A DNA stretch of 64,000 nt from Methanocorpusculum sp. GTDB taxonomy: Archaea; Halobacteriota; Methanomicrobia; Methanomicrobiales; Methanocorpusculaceae. The DNA is taken from assembly GCA_029986255.1 (NCBI GenBank), contig DALTYD010000003.1, positions 23,851 to 87,850 on the forward strand, written 5' to 3'. The translations under genes were made by a program, and so were the position numbers. The notes below the pieces were generated by a model. That model ran no database searches and had not been told where the DNA came from. It saw nothing but the letters and a program-made list of their open reading frames with translations. Position 1 is the first letter of the stretch. Each line of letters begins with the position of its first letter. Positions 8,483 through 17,332 of the stretch are shown here, one piece after another.

Positions 8483-8524
8483 GCCTGTGATTCCTGAAAT
8501 ACATTTAAAATTAGTATTTGGAGG

Positions 8525-8818
8525 TTAATATTTCTGTGCTTTAAGATGTTGTGGACGGGAAATAATTACTTTAGTTGCATTGCCATCTTTGATCTCAAGA
8601 AGCCATGCACGACCACGTTTTCCTAGGATGGTACCCGTTTTTCCATGGAACCTTGGATGTGGCATACCCTTTTGCACACTCGGATCAATTACTATATGTA
8701 CCTTCTTTCCCTCCTCAAAATGTTGAATTACTGAGGTTACATTTGGCATTCCGCGTTCACGCAGCCCCTTCTTAAGCTTATATCGCGTCCTTTTTTTAAT
8801 ACCATTATGTTTTGCCAT
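8525..8818 (-). CDS. rpl21e: 50S ribosomal protein L21e (eL21)
   Basis: The 97-residue basic protein is archaeal eL21, absent from bacteria. It has the KRTRYKLKKGLRERG start, the GKKVHIVIDPSVQKGMPHPR segment at about residues 33-52 and the GRAWLLEIKDGN motif near the C-terminus, all family marks. Length is normal. The start is 2 bases after the pus10 stop, so pus10 and L21e are probably on the same message, which continues into rpoF. Confidence 0.96.
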   Translation of the reverse strand: MAKHNGIKKRTRYKLKKGLRERGMPNVTSVIQHFEEGKKVHIVIDPSVQKGMPHPRFHGKTGTILGKRGRAWLLEIKDGNATKVIISRPQHLKAQKY

Positions 8819-8820
8819 TT

Positions 8821-10062
8821 TTACTCATCTCCATTATAAATTCCATCGACCTGTACAACGTCTAATGTGACAACTTTTGCTGGAACGGTGAGGATTTCAG
8901 TGAGACTTGGTGTTGTTCTACCCTCATCTCCTGATATGAGTTCTTTGATATAGAGTCCACTTTCTCCTACAACCTCTATGCGGTATAAGGTTCCCTCTAT
9001 TCCAAGAAACTCGATATCAATGACCTTTCGTTCTCTGATCAAATCTGCCCTTCGATGAGATACACGTTTAGGTGTGCGCTGATGAATCAAGGAACCTTTT
9101 AGCTTTGATACAGCATTTCGAACAGTTTCAAGAGATATACTTCCATCTATATCGACTAGAATCCTGTATGTTTTATGCCCTTTTTGTGATTTAATCATTT
9201 CTACAGTTTTTTTGTTAGACCATTTTTCTAGATTTACCTGAACCTGGGGTGCAGCAGATGTGTTAATCGCATATTCTAGCTCCTTTAGGTTTATATTCCT
9301 GATTTTTGGATTTTTCATTTCCATGATAAATGGTCTTCCAGTGCCAATCATTAGTGCGTCGATATCTTCTCTTCCTGATCCATGCAAAATTCCGTTTTCT
9401 GCTCTAAACATCTGTGTTGAGGTTTCTGCAATCATGTCTTCAACCGATGTAGGATATTGTTTTCCGGTGAAATTACACTTTTCACAGCCTTTTCCTCTGC
9501 ATGCACGACAGTTCCAATGTGTCTGTGGAATTCCTCGTTCATACTTAAAGTATCTCCCGTAGAAATAAACTGGAGCAATTTGAAGCTCTATAGTATCTTC
9601 AGTGATATTCAGGATGATGGTGATTTCTGGGTTTTTTGGGTCCCCATTCTTTCCAGAAATGGAAGACACTGCTTTACCTACTTCGCGATTCATCTCAGAT
9701 TTGATTGGCTCTGGATGTTTTATGGATAGATCGGACCAGATCATCTCTTCTGATTCTACCATTATTGGAGGTACTCGGGTGCCGATCACAAATGTGGAAT
9801 ACTCGACATCTTGTAAGGCGCTCACTATTCTCTTTACCCATCTGGGGATACTGTCAAAGATATCGTTACAGATCCAGCAGGTACCTTTTTCGTAGGGATG
9901 AAATGGAATATTGTAGATAAGTGCATGAGTTACACGCAGTGCATGTCCTCTCTGTTCATTAGATAATCCAAATGATTGTTTTGCAAACATTCTTCCGAGA
10001 CAGTGATCGCAGATATCACCATATTCCAGAATGCGATGAACAGTTTCAAGTATGTCTGTCAT
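8821..10062 (-). CDS. pus10: tRNA pseudouridine(54/55) synthase Pus10
   Basis: The 413-residue enzyme makes pseudouridine at tRNA positions 54 and 55 in the T-loop. An N-terminal zinc-binding element is seen as CDHCLGRMF (18-26) with a later CWIC, followed by a THUMP-like region. A second Cys cluster, CRACRGKGCEKC, lies near residue 185. The catalytic domain begins with GSGREDIDALMIGTGRPF, which holds the catalytic aspartate. The length is typical of euryarchaeal Pus10. It overlaps trmY, whose product methylates the pseudouridine at position 54, so adjacent genes encode consecutive steps of one modification. Confidence 0.94.
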   Translation of the reverse strand: MTDILETVHRILEYGDICDHCLGRMFAKQSFGLSNEQRGHALRVTHALIYNIPFHPYEKGTCWICNDIFDSIPRWVKRIVSALQDVEYSTFVIGTRVPPIMVESEEMIWSDLSIKHPEPIKSEMNREVGKAVSSISGKNGDPKNPEITIILNITEDTIELQIAPVYFYGRYFKYERGIPQTHWNCRACRGKGCEKCNFTGKQYPTSVEDMIAETSTQMFRAENGILHGSGREDIDALMIGTGRPFIMEMKNPKIRNINLKELEYAINTSAAPQVQVNLEKWSNKKTVEMIKSQKGHKTYRILVDIDGSISLETVRNAVSKLKGSLIHQRTPKRVSHRRADLIRERKVIDIEFLGIEGTLYRIEVVGESGLYIKELISGDEGRTTPSLTEILTVPAKVVTLDVVQVDGIYNGDE

Positions 10063-10628
10063 TATTTTTCCCTCCGATCAAATTCATTTAAAATAATTGT
10101 AATGGCGTGATCTGCATGCAAAACGCGAGGTCCTACTGAATAACGTGGTAAATTTTTGATCAATGCTTCTTCTTCTGAAGTGAAATTCATGTGATCACTC
10201 AAAATGAAGTTTTCCCGTAATGTTTTTACATTTCGAATGTCTTCTCCGTTTTCATCCAAAACTGCAAATGGAAATTCTTGCAAAATTTTTGAAAGACCAC
10301 CTATTCGAATTGAAATTCCTTCAGCAGCAGTTTGGAATTCTGGTTTTGCAGGAGTGCTCAATCCTTTTTTAATTAATGCCCCAGCACTTCGCTCATCTGG
10401 GTTAAGAGATCGGATTCTCTCTCCCGAAAAACGAAGTGTTTTATGTGGCTCCCCTCCTTCGAGGATAAGATAAGATTCTACATTGCGACGGAAATCATGA
10501 CTGAGGAAGAAAGAGCTGTTGATGCAGCGGCATAAAACATCCATTCTTCCTGCTCCTCCAGGCATGTCGTTCAATGAAAAGTCTGGAGATGTTGTGGCCT
10601 TATGACCGATGATTGCGAATCGGAGCAT
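10062..10628 (-). CDS. trmY: tRNA pseudouridine(54) N1-methyltransferase TrmY
   Basis: The product is a SPOUT-class methyltransferase that converts pseudouridine 54 to N1-methylpseudouridine, the archaeal substitute for ribothymidine. I chose ATG 10628, giving 188 residues beginning MLRFAIIGHKATTSPDF, as family members do. An ATG at 10661 would add 11 residues, but a TATA-like GTATAA at about 10675 would place the transcript start near 10652, inside that extension. The GGAGRMDVLCRCINSSF segment and the C-terminal GPRVLHADHAI knot region fit the family. The end overlaps pus10 by one base. Confidence 0.92.
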   Translation of the reverse strand: MLRFAIIGHKATTSPDFSLNDMPGGAGRMDVLCRCINSSFFLSHDFRRNVESYLILEGGEPHKTLRFSGERIRSLNPDERSAGALIKKGLSTPAKPEFQTAAEGISIRIGGLSKILQEFPFAVLDENGEDIRNVKTLRENFILSDHMNFTSEEEALIKNLPRYSVGPRVLHADHAITIILNEFDRREK

Positions 10629-11697
10629 GTAGTTATATGTACGTTGGATCTTTATTGACATAAGGGGTTCGCCTGTATAAGTTTGATATTTTTATGAGTA
10701 TAAGACTGTGTATCTCTATTTTTTATAAAAAATTCAACTATATTTTGATATATTTGTCTGATATTTTTATTATTCTCTTATTCTTCAGATGCTGTATATG
10801 TATATCAGAACATTTATTTTAGTGCAAATTGCTTCTTTTTTTACGCTAAATTTGTTCGAAATTTTTGTTGTTTAGTATAGAAATCCTCTCATTTTTCTGT
10901 CCATTCACTTTTTTCAAGGAACTGCATGATTTTTTGTTTGTTTATGACTTGTTTGTTTATGACTTTTTTTGAATTTTTATAAATGTCTCTTTGATGGACT
11001 ATTACCATAATATATCTGAAATTGCAATAATTTCTCTTGAAATTAGCGGAATAAATCCAATATCGCTTTGTTTACGTATAATAGAGATTCTAGATTCTAT
11101 TGATTCTTCCTTGTTCTAAGTGACCGCTCTTTTCTTACGCTTATTGTTATTGCTTTTGTAACATCTCTCTCTTTTTCTTTCTTTTAGTTTTTCTTCTCTT
11201 TCTTGAAATTGTCTTGTGTTAGAATTATTCCTCATTTTTTATGTGCGCGGTCAATCAAACCATAAATCATGTAAGCGCATCTTGTTTTGTCACCATAACT
11301 CTTTTAAAACACATAAAGTGTTACTTTATTGCCTATATGTTGCTACCAATGGATACATTTTTTGAAAAAAATTCTGTGATTATTTATTAATTTCACAATT
11401 TTTTGCCTAGATTTTTCTAAAAGAGCGAATATTATCTCTCTTTTAAATTAAAGAGAATACTTATATCTGGACACAAAGATATATTTCACTGTCCCGAGAG
11501 GGGGATGTGTGAACGTTCTTTGAGTAACTCTCTGAATCGTTTGCGCAATTGTGCTAAAACGACTGTCACTGACCAAACAACAATTCTCAATTAGAAATTT
11601 CCAATGTTATTCAGCGAAAGTAATGGAAGATTGTGCGACACATGAAATCAAAGTGACGCAGAGCCAATGAAAAAACACTATTCCGAGGAAAAAAATT
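10629..11697. other. AT-rich 1-kb intergenic region between trmY and mcrB (divergent)
   Basis: No coding frame with normal codon use is visible. It holds the trmY promoter (GTATAA near 10675, minus strand), a 15-base tandem repeat (10934-10948 and 10949-10963), poly-T tracts and, near the right end, the mcr promoter region with a palindrome at 11437-11456 and TATA-like elements at 11459-11468 and 11480-11490. About 200 bases separate these from the mcrB ATG, so the mcr message probably has a long leader. Confidence 0.6.
11437..11456. promoter_or_regulatory. Palindrome in the mcr promoter region
   Basis: TCTCTTT and AAAGAGA form a perfect 7-base inverted repeat around the AT core TAAATT, which itself resembles an archaeal TATA element. 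A third half-site, AAAAGAG, lies at 11419-11425 and could pair with the left arm instead. A second TATA-like box (CTTATATC) follows at about 11460. Position and symmetry suggest a transcription-factor site governing mcr, but no regulator is identified. Confidence 0.4.
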
Positions 11698-13005
11698 ATG
11701 GCAAAATACATGGATGTCATTGATCTCTATGATGACAACGGCAAGCTCTTGAAGAGCAATGTCCCACTCGAACGGATCAGCCCTCTGGTTAATCCAGCCG
11801 TAAAGAAGATCATCGACGATACGAAGAGAACCGTTGCTGTCAACATTGGCGGCATGCAAGAAGGACTCAAGACTGGAAAGATTGGTAAACATCAGCAAAT
11901 TCTTGGTCGTGAACTTGATCTTGACATCATTGGCAACATTGATGCAATCGAAGCAAAAATCAAAGAGTATGTCTCTGTAGAGGATGGGGATGACACAGAA
12001 ATCAAACGCTTTAATGGCGGGAAACTTCTCTTAGTCAAAGTTCCATCCGCACGTATTGCAAGTGCAGCTACCTATGATGCGGCTCTTACATCTGTTGCAG
12101 CGGCAACTACTTATGCAGTTGTTGAGCAGTTCAACATTGATATGTTTAATGCAAACACTGTCAAAGCAGCAGCATTTGGCTCCTATCCTGTCACTATGGA
12201 TATGGCAGGTGGAGCATGTTCCATGATTATGTCCATCCCGCAGAACAATGAGTCGCTCGGTTATGCACTTCGTAACATTCCAGCAAATCAATCTGTAATG
12301 ATGACTCATCGCAATGCAATGCAGGGTGCAGCGCTTGCAGCCACCTTTGAGCAGGCAGGTCAGTTTGAGATGGGCAATGCAATTGGTCCGTTTGAACGTG
12401 CACAACTTCTGCTTTACGCTTACCAAGGTCTTAACGCAAACAACATCGTTTTCGACCTTGTCAAGGAAAATGGTCAGTCTGGTACTGTTGGTACTGTTCT
12501 CCAATCTCTTGTTGAACGTGCAATCGAAGATAACGTCATCGTACAGGGTGTTGGTAGTGCTACCTTCAAACCATACGAGACCAAAGATCCAATGCTGTGG
12601 AACGCCTACGCATCCGCAGGAACGCTCGCGGCAACCATGGTCAACTGTGGTGCAGGCCGTTTTGCACAGGCGGTCTCTTCGACTCTACTGTACTTCAACG
12701 ACCTTCTTGAGCACGAGACGGGACTTCCAGGTGCAGATTTCGGCAGAACAATGGGTGTCGCTGTCGGTTTCTCCTTCTTTAGTCACTCTATCTATGGTGG
12801 TGGAGGACCGGGTATTTTCAATGGTAACCACGTTGTAACCCGTCACGCAGCAGGAAATGGTATGCCTTGTATCGTTGCAGCATGTGCACTAGATGCAGGT
12901 ACTCAGATGTTCTCCCCAGAGGGAACCGCAAAAGTTTACGGTGACACCTTTGGTCAGATTGAAGAGTTTGCTCGCCCGATTCAGGCAATTGCAAAAGCAG
13001 TTTAA
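11698..13005 (+). CDS. mcrB: Methyl-coenzyme M reductase beta subunit
   Basis: The 435-residue beta subunit of Mcr joins alpha and gamma in the hexamer that reduces methyl-coenzyme M with coenzyme B, releasing methane and the heterodisulfide. The start MAKYMDVIDLYDDNGKLLK is the family's N-terminus. The active-site part is recognisable from GFSFFSHSIYGGGGPGIFNG, here about residues 358-377, which contributes to the F430/substrate channel, and the following HVVTRHAAG. Length is normal. It is the first gene of mcrBDCGA, preceded by a GAGGAAAA ribosome site and a leader of roughly 200 bases. Confidence 0.98.
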   Translation: MAKYMDVIDLYDDNGKLLKSNVPLERISPLVNPAVKKIIDDTKRTVAVNIGGMQEGLKTGKIGKHQQILGRELDLDIIGNIDAIEAKIKEYVSVEDGDDTEIKRFNGGKLLLVKVPSARIASAATYDAALTSVAAATTYAVVEQFNIDMFNANTVKAAAFGSYPVTMDMAGGACSMIMSIPQNNESLGYALRNIPANQSVMMTHRNAMQGAALAATFEQAGQFEMGNAIGPFERAQLLLYAYQGLNANNIVFDLVKENGQSGTVGTVLQSLVERAIEDNVIVQGVGSATFKPYETKDPMLWNAYASAGTLAATMVNCGAGRFAQAVSSTLLYFNDLLEHETGLPGADFGRTMGVAVGFSFFSHSIYGGGGPGIFNGNHVVTRHAAGNGMPCIVAACALDAGTQMFSPEGTAKVYGDTFGQIEEFARPIQAIAKAV

Positions 13006-13046
13006 ACCTTTTAAAAAATTCCGTCACGACGGATAAAGGTCAAAGA

Positions 13047-13520
13047 ATGACAAAACCAACATATCCACAGCTGAGAATTGTTCCGATGAGATTCCTAAAC
13101 CCCGAAACGGTTGAAACCCTTCTTAATAGACTCTTTGATGTTGGTGGAATTCGCCGTTTAGTCTTAAATGGCCCAAGCATTCCTGCAACTGTACCGTATG
13201 GCCCAGCCCGTGGGATTGTTAACTCTACCTCTTATCGACGACCCATTCAGGTATGTGGCGAGGAATATATGCTCGGCGTTCATGTAGGAAATATCCTTCT
13301 TGAACTTGCTGATTCATCTATGATTTCTGGAATTAAAGCAGTTTGCGATGAGGTATTTGCTGATAAATTCTCGTATGGGATCACTGAAGGTGTTTTTATG
13401 CGTTCTAATATGACAACTACTGATTATGCAAAATACGGTATTGTTGGGGACGAACGCATACTTGGGATGATTGATCCAAAGAGCAAACAACATCCGGTCA
13501 TCCTTCAGGGGTACAGATAA
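13047..13520 (+). CDS. mcrD: Methyl-coenzyme M reductase operon protein D
   Basis: The 157-residue McrD is not part of the mature enzyme. It is thought to act as a chaperone-like factor binding Mcr during assembly or cofactor loading. The sequence has the family features PQLRIVPMRFLNPETVETLLN near the N-terminus (shown in part: RIVPMRFL), the NGPSIPATVPYGPARG segment (about 47-62), and a C-terminal half with KFSYGITEGVF. It lies 41 bases after mcrB in the usual position and ends 2 bases before the mcrC ATG. Confidence 0.95.
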   Translation: MTKPTYPQLRIVPMRFLNPETVETLLNRLFDVGGIRRLVLNGPSIPATVPYGPARGIVNSTSYRRPIQVCGEEYMLGVHVGNILLELADSSMISGIKAVCDEVFADKFSYGITEGVFMRSNMTTTDYAKYGIVGDERILGMIDPKSKQHPVILQGYR

Positions 13521-13522
13521 AT

Positions 13523-14200
13523 ATGCCTCTCGGACGTGTGACACAACTGGTTGATTGCAGGCAAAGCATGGGAATGGGAAAGGGTGGTTCTCTCGCACAA
13601 CGTGGTACTATTTCAGAATGTAAAAATCCTGATGTTATTGTCGTGGGAATGTCTCCTGGTCGGAGACATATAACAAAACCTGTATGTGATATCACATCAG
13701 CACTACGACAACAGGGAATTGAATACAGCGTAAGTACCTTGGTGTTGAATGCTGGTAGTGGAGTACCTCCAGATGCTGAAATTGGAGGAGCCGCACTCGG
13801 TTCAAACTTCGGAATATTAGATCGCGAAATTGAACAAATAGAGCGTCACAAAGTTGCCGTTCTCCATCATGGAAACATTCGATCTCATGTTATCCACAAA
13901 TCGCGTAAAATTCTACAAGAATGTAGCGTTAATGCTGTTGTTGTATGTCAGGCACCGGTTGACTTTGAGGATTTTGCCCGGGAAGGTGTTAAAACTGCAT
14001 ATGTCATGCCAAAACCTGATAAAATTAGGACGAAGGGGACTGTTAAGGGTATTGTTACAGGAATCACTCGTGGCCAGACTCCTAGCCGTGTTGTAATGGC
14101 TGATGTCATTCATGAAGTACTACGAATAATTAAAAATCCTGAGATGGGAGTCAATGAAATTCATGAATCCTTGATATCAGGAATGCATACATTAAGGTGA
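13523..14200 (+). CDS. mcrC: Methyl-coenzyme M reductase operon protein C
   Basis: The 225-residue McrC is a conserved methanogen protein reported as part of the component A3a complex that reductively activates Mcr to the Ni(I) state. Features typical of the family are the MGMGKGGSLAQRGTISE stretch (about 16-32), VIVVGMSPGRRHITKP (about 37-52) and the GSGVPPDAEIGGAALGSNFG segment. Being inside the operon between mcrD and mcrG is the mcrBDCGA order. There is an 7-base gap to mcrG. Nothing looks disrupted. Confidence 0.95.
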   Translation: MPLGRVTQLVDCRQSMGMGKGGSLAQRGTISECKNPDVIVVGMSPGRRHITKPVCDITSALRQQGIEYSVSTLVLNAGSGVPPDAEIGGAALGSNFGILDREIEQIERHKVAVLHHGNIRSHVIHKSRKILQECSVNAVVVCQAPVDFEDFAREGVKTAYVMPKPDKIRTKGTVKGIVTGITRGQTPSRVVMADVIHEVLRIIKNPEMGVNEIHESLISGMHTLR

Positions 14201-14207
14201 ACAAACT

Positions 14208-14972
14208 ATGGTATATACACCACAGTATGGACCGGGAACATCCAAGGTTGCAGAAAACCGCCGCAATCAGATGAACCCGAATGTGAAGCTCGAAAAAATT
14301 CGCAGCGTCACCGATGAGGATCTCATCCTTATTATGGGACACCGTGCACCGGGACAGGCCTACCCATCAGCACATCCGCCACTTGCTGAACAGGGAGAGC
14401 CCGATTGCCCGATTCGAAAACTTGTCAAACCAACCGAAGGTGCAAAAGCAGGTGATCGCGTCCGTTATATTCAGTTTGCAGATTCGATGCTGAATGCACC
14501 GTGCCAGCCATATCAGAGGACATACCTTGAGATGTACCGCTTCCGTGGCATCGATCCTGGAACTTTGTCTGGTCGTCAGATTATTGAATGTCGTGAACGC
14601 GATCTTGAGGGGTATGCACGCCAACTCGTTGAGACTAACCTCTTTGATCCTGCGACCTGTGGCATTCGCGGTGCAACTGTGCATGGTCACTCCTTACGTC
14701 TTGCAGAAAATGGTATGATGTTTGATGCTGTACAGCGTTGTATTCTTGACACCGATGGGATTGTTAAGTACGTGAAAGATCAGGTTGGAAATCCACTTGA
14801 TCGCAAGGTTTCTGTCGGAAAGCCGATGGATGCAGCATGGCTCAAGGAAAACACTACAATGTTCCACTCCCTCGTTGGGACTGCATTCCGCAGTGATGAG
14901 GAGTATGTTAAATATGTCCAGCGTATCCACGCACTTCGTACCAAGTACGGATTTATGCCTAAGGAGGCCTGA
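14208..14972 (+). CDS. mcrG: Methyl-coenzyme M reductase gamma subunit
   Basis: This 254-residue gamma subunit completes the alpha2beta2gamma2 hexamer of Mcr. The N-terminus [19 protein letters not shown] is the usual start, and [18 protein letters not shown] (about 45-62) and [19 protein letters not shown] (about 155-173) are highly conserved blocks; the latter borders the F430 pocket. Length agrees with Methanomicrobiales gamma subunits. The stop is followed 5 bases later by mcrA, with an AAGGAGG ribosome site overlapping the 3' end of the gene. Confidence 0.98.
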   Translation: MVYTPQYGPGTSKVAENRRNQMNPNVKLEKIRSVTDEDLILIMGHRAPGQAYPSAHPPLAEQGEPDCPIRKLVKPTEGAKAGDRVRYIQFADSMLNAPCQPYQRTYLEMYRFRGIDPGTLSGRQIIECRERDLEGYARQLVETNLFDPATCGIRGATVHGHSLRLAENGMMFDAVQRCILDTDGIVKYVKDQVGNPLDRKVSVGKPMDAAWLKENTTMFHSLVGTAFRSDEEYVKYVQRIHALRTKYGFMPKEA

Positions 14973-14977
14973 ATACA

Positions 14978-16684
14978 ATGGCAAAAGTAGAAAAAACCCA
15001 GAAACTTTTCCTTGAAGCACTCAAGCAGAAGTTCCCCAAGCAGGATGTTGAGTCTACCACGACTGAATTTTATAAGTTCAATGGTATTCATCAGTCTGCA
15101 CGTAAGACAGAATTCCTCAAAGAGAATGAGGCAATTGTTGCAAAGAGAGGTATTTCCATGTATGACCCTGATCATTGTCACCTTGCGGGTGTTCCAATGG
15201 GTCAGCGTCAGCTTATGACCTATGAGGTCTCTGGAACTGGAACCTTTGTAGAGGGCGATGATTTACATTTTGTAAATAATGCAGCAATGCAACAATTCTG
15301 GGATGATATTCGTCGAACTGTAATTGTGTCCATGGACATGGCCCACTCCACCTTGCAAAAGCGTCTTGGTAAGGAAGTTACACCAGAGACTATCTCTGAG
15401 TATCTTCACATTGTCAATCATGCCATGCCAGGTGGAGCTGTCGTTCAGGAGCACATGGTTGAGACTCATCCCGCTTTAACTGACGACTGTTATGTTCGTG
15501 TATTCACTGGAGATCAGGAACTTGCAGATTCTATTGAGTCTCAATATGTCATTGACGTTGAGAAACTCTTCCCTAAAAAACAAGCAGAGGCTCTTCAGGC
15601 GGCAGTCGGCAAGTCCTTGTGGCAGTGTGTCCACATGCCAACAATCGTTGGACGTACCTGTGATGGTGGAACAACCTCACGCTGGTCTGCCATGCAGATT
15701 GGAATGTCCTTCATTGCAGCATATCGCATGTGTGCTGGCGAAGCGGCAGTTGCTGACCTCTCCTTTGCAGCAAAGCATGCAGGTGTCATTAACATGGCCT
15801 CACACTTACCGGCTCGCCGCGCCCGTGGTCCAAATGAGCCTGGAGGCATTCTATTCGGAAACTTTGCTGATATGATTCAGGCAGATCGTATCAATCCGAA
15901 TGATCCCGCAAAAGCAACCCTTGAGGTAGTTGCTGCTGGTGCTGTTTTGTTCGATCAGATTTGGCTTGGCTCGTACATGTCAGGTGGTGTTGGCTTTACC
16001 CAGTACGCAACCGCAGCATATACTGATAACATCCTTGATGATTTTGTCTATCATGGCATGGACTATATTCATGACAAGTATAACGTTGATGTGAAGAATC
16101 CAAATGTCCACGATAAAGTCAGACCGACCCAGGAAGTTGTCAATGACATAGGTACTGAAGTTAACCTCTATGGTATGGAACAGTATGAGATGTTTCCGAC
16201 CATGATGGAAGATCACTTTGGTGGTTCTCAGCGTGCAGCAGTTCTTGCGGCAGCATGTGGTACTACGACTTCCATTGCCACTGGAAACTCCAATGCAGGC
16301 CTCAATGCTTGGTATTTGTCAATGCTTATGCACAAAGATGGCTGGTCCAGACTTGGATTCTTTGGATATGATCTTCAGGATCAGTGTGGATCTGCAAACT
16401 CACTCTCTATTCGACCTGACGAAGGTTGTATCGGTGAATTCCGTGGACCAAACTACCCGAACTATGCAATGAACGTCGGTCATCAGGGTGAATACGCTGC
16501 AATTGTTGCTTCTGCTCATATTGGTCGCGGTGATGCATGGGCACTTTCTCCTCTTATTAAGATCTGTTTCGCAGATCCAGCACTCAAGTTCGATTTTGCA
16601 AATCCGAGAAAAGAATTTGCAAAGGGAGCTATCAGAGAGTTTATTCCAGCAGGAGAGCGCTCACTTATTATTCCTGCCCAGTAA
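14978..16684 (+). CDS. mcrA: Methyl-coenzyme M reductase alpha subunit
   Basis: The 568-residue catalytic alpha subunit carries the residues around the nickel cofactor F430. Sites known in the family to be modified after translation are all visible: the histidine in AAKHAGV (N-methylhistidine), the arginine in [12 protein letters not shown] (C-methylarginine), the glutamine in [12 protein letters not shown], and the thioglycine and methylcysteine positions in [12 protein letters not shown]. Which of these are actually modified here is unknown, since the modifying enzymes are not in the window. Length is normal. It ends the operon, followed by a T-rich terminator. Confidence 0.99.
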   Translation: MAKVEKTQKLFLEALKQKFPKQDVESTTTEFYKFNGIHQSARKTEFLKENEAIVAKRGISMYDPDHCHLAGVPMGQRQLMTYEVSGTGTFVEGDDLHFVNNAAMQQFWDDIRRTVIVSMDMAHSTLQKRLGKEVTPETISEYLHIVNHAMPGGAVVQEHMVETHPALTDDCYVRVFTGDQELADSIESQYVIDVEKLFPKKQAEALQAAVGKSLWQCVHMPTIVGRTCDGGTTSRWSAMQIGMSFIAAYRMCAGEAAVADLSFAAKHAGVINMASHLPARRARGPNEPGGILFGNFADMIQADRINPNDPAKATLEVVAAGAVLFDQIWLGSYMSGGVGFTQYATAAYTDNILDDFVYHGMDYIHDKYNVDVKNPNVHDKVRPTQEVVNDIGTEVNLYGMEQYEMFPTMMEDHFGGSQRAAVLAAACGTTTSIATGNSNAGLNAWYLSMLMHKDGWSRLGFFGYDLQDQCGSANSLSIRPDEGCIGEFRGPNYPNYAMNVGHQGEYAAIVASAHIGRGDAWALSPLIKICFADPALKFDFANPRKEFAKGAIREFIPAGERSLIIPAQ

Positions 16685-16702
16685 GTCTATTCGGGACAAC
16701 AT

Positions 16703-16717
16703 CTTTTTTTTCTTTTT
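16703..16717 (+). terminator. Oligo-T terminator after mcrA
   Basis: Nineteen bases after the mcrA stop there is a run of nearly pure T interrupted by one C. It is the expected signal for archaeal intrinsic termination and separates the mcr and mtr operons. Confidence 0.5.
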
Positions 16718-17332
16718 AGATTATTTAAACGCGCAAATGATTTTGTATTCATTGGAGAAATGCATAATCTATACATGTTGTATCCCCTTTTCTCCTCCGT
16801 TTTGTTGTTGCATCACAAAAATAAGGGTTCAAGAGTTCTCCCCATGTAAAATTAATTTTATATTGTGTAAACATCATTTGTTTTTAAAAAATTATTCAAC
16901 CATAATACAAATTATTTGGATTAATTGGTGAAAATTTAGGCCGAAATAAGTGTTCAAAGAATATTTTTTCTGTCTCTTTCGTATACATTAATATATCACC
17001 TCTGCAAAAAAATAATTGTCCACACTTTGTACTCCATTCGTTAGAGTGAGAACATTATTTGAATGTTCACGTCTAAATGGCGTGAATAATAGTGAATTGT
17101 CCATGAGTCTTTCATGACTCCTGAGACGTCTGCGCGATGATGAATCGTGTGGCTTCTTGAGACGCATCCTTCGTTTCAATTTGTTTGCTGGCTCTTTGAA
17201 GTATAGCACTTACTGAAACTACACTTTCATTTCCTATAAGGAGATGTTTGTCCTGAATCATACTCTATGAGGATGTTCAGGTGCAGCACAAGTTATATTA
17301 CTTGTGCATGCAAATTCAAGGGAGAATCTTAC
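16718..17332. other. mcrA-mtrE intergenic region with putative mtr leader
   Basis: No credible gene is seen in these 615 bases. A TATA-like TTAATATA (about 16988-16995) could start a leader of some 315 bases. That stretch contains several short inverted repeats, among them GAGTC/GACTC around 17105-17120 and the palindrome AGACGTCT near 17125. A second TATA-like element (17293-17300) lies inside a perfect dyad much closer to mtrE. Whether one or both promoters work cannot be decided by reading. An ATGATGA near 17139 resembles a C box, but no properly spaced D box follows. Confidence 0.5.
17286..17307. promoter_or_regulatory. 22-bp dyad enclosing a TATA-like box upstream of mtrE
   Basis: GCACAAG and CTTGTGC form a perfect 7-base inverted repeat with the 8-base core TTATATTA. 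The core resembles an archaeal TATA box, placed 33-40 bases before the mtrE ATG at 17333. A regulator bound to the arms would block TBP. TGCA lies just outside on both sides. It could instead form an RNA hairpin if transcription starts farther upstream. Confidence 0.5.

Noticed and set aside
12031..12504. 157-codon minus-strand frame opposite mcrB
   Set aside because: Shadow of mcrB; Cys/His/Thr-rich composition and no start context.
17136..17220. Possible C/D box RNA (ATGATGA near 17139 and CTGA near 17213)
   Set aside because: The distance between the boxes is too large, no internal C'/D' pair is seen and no terminal stem could be formed.
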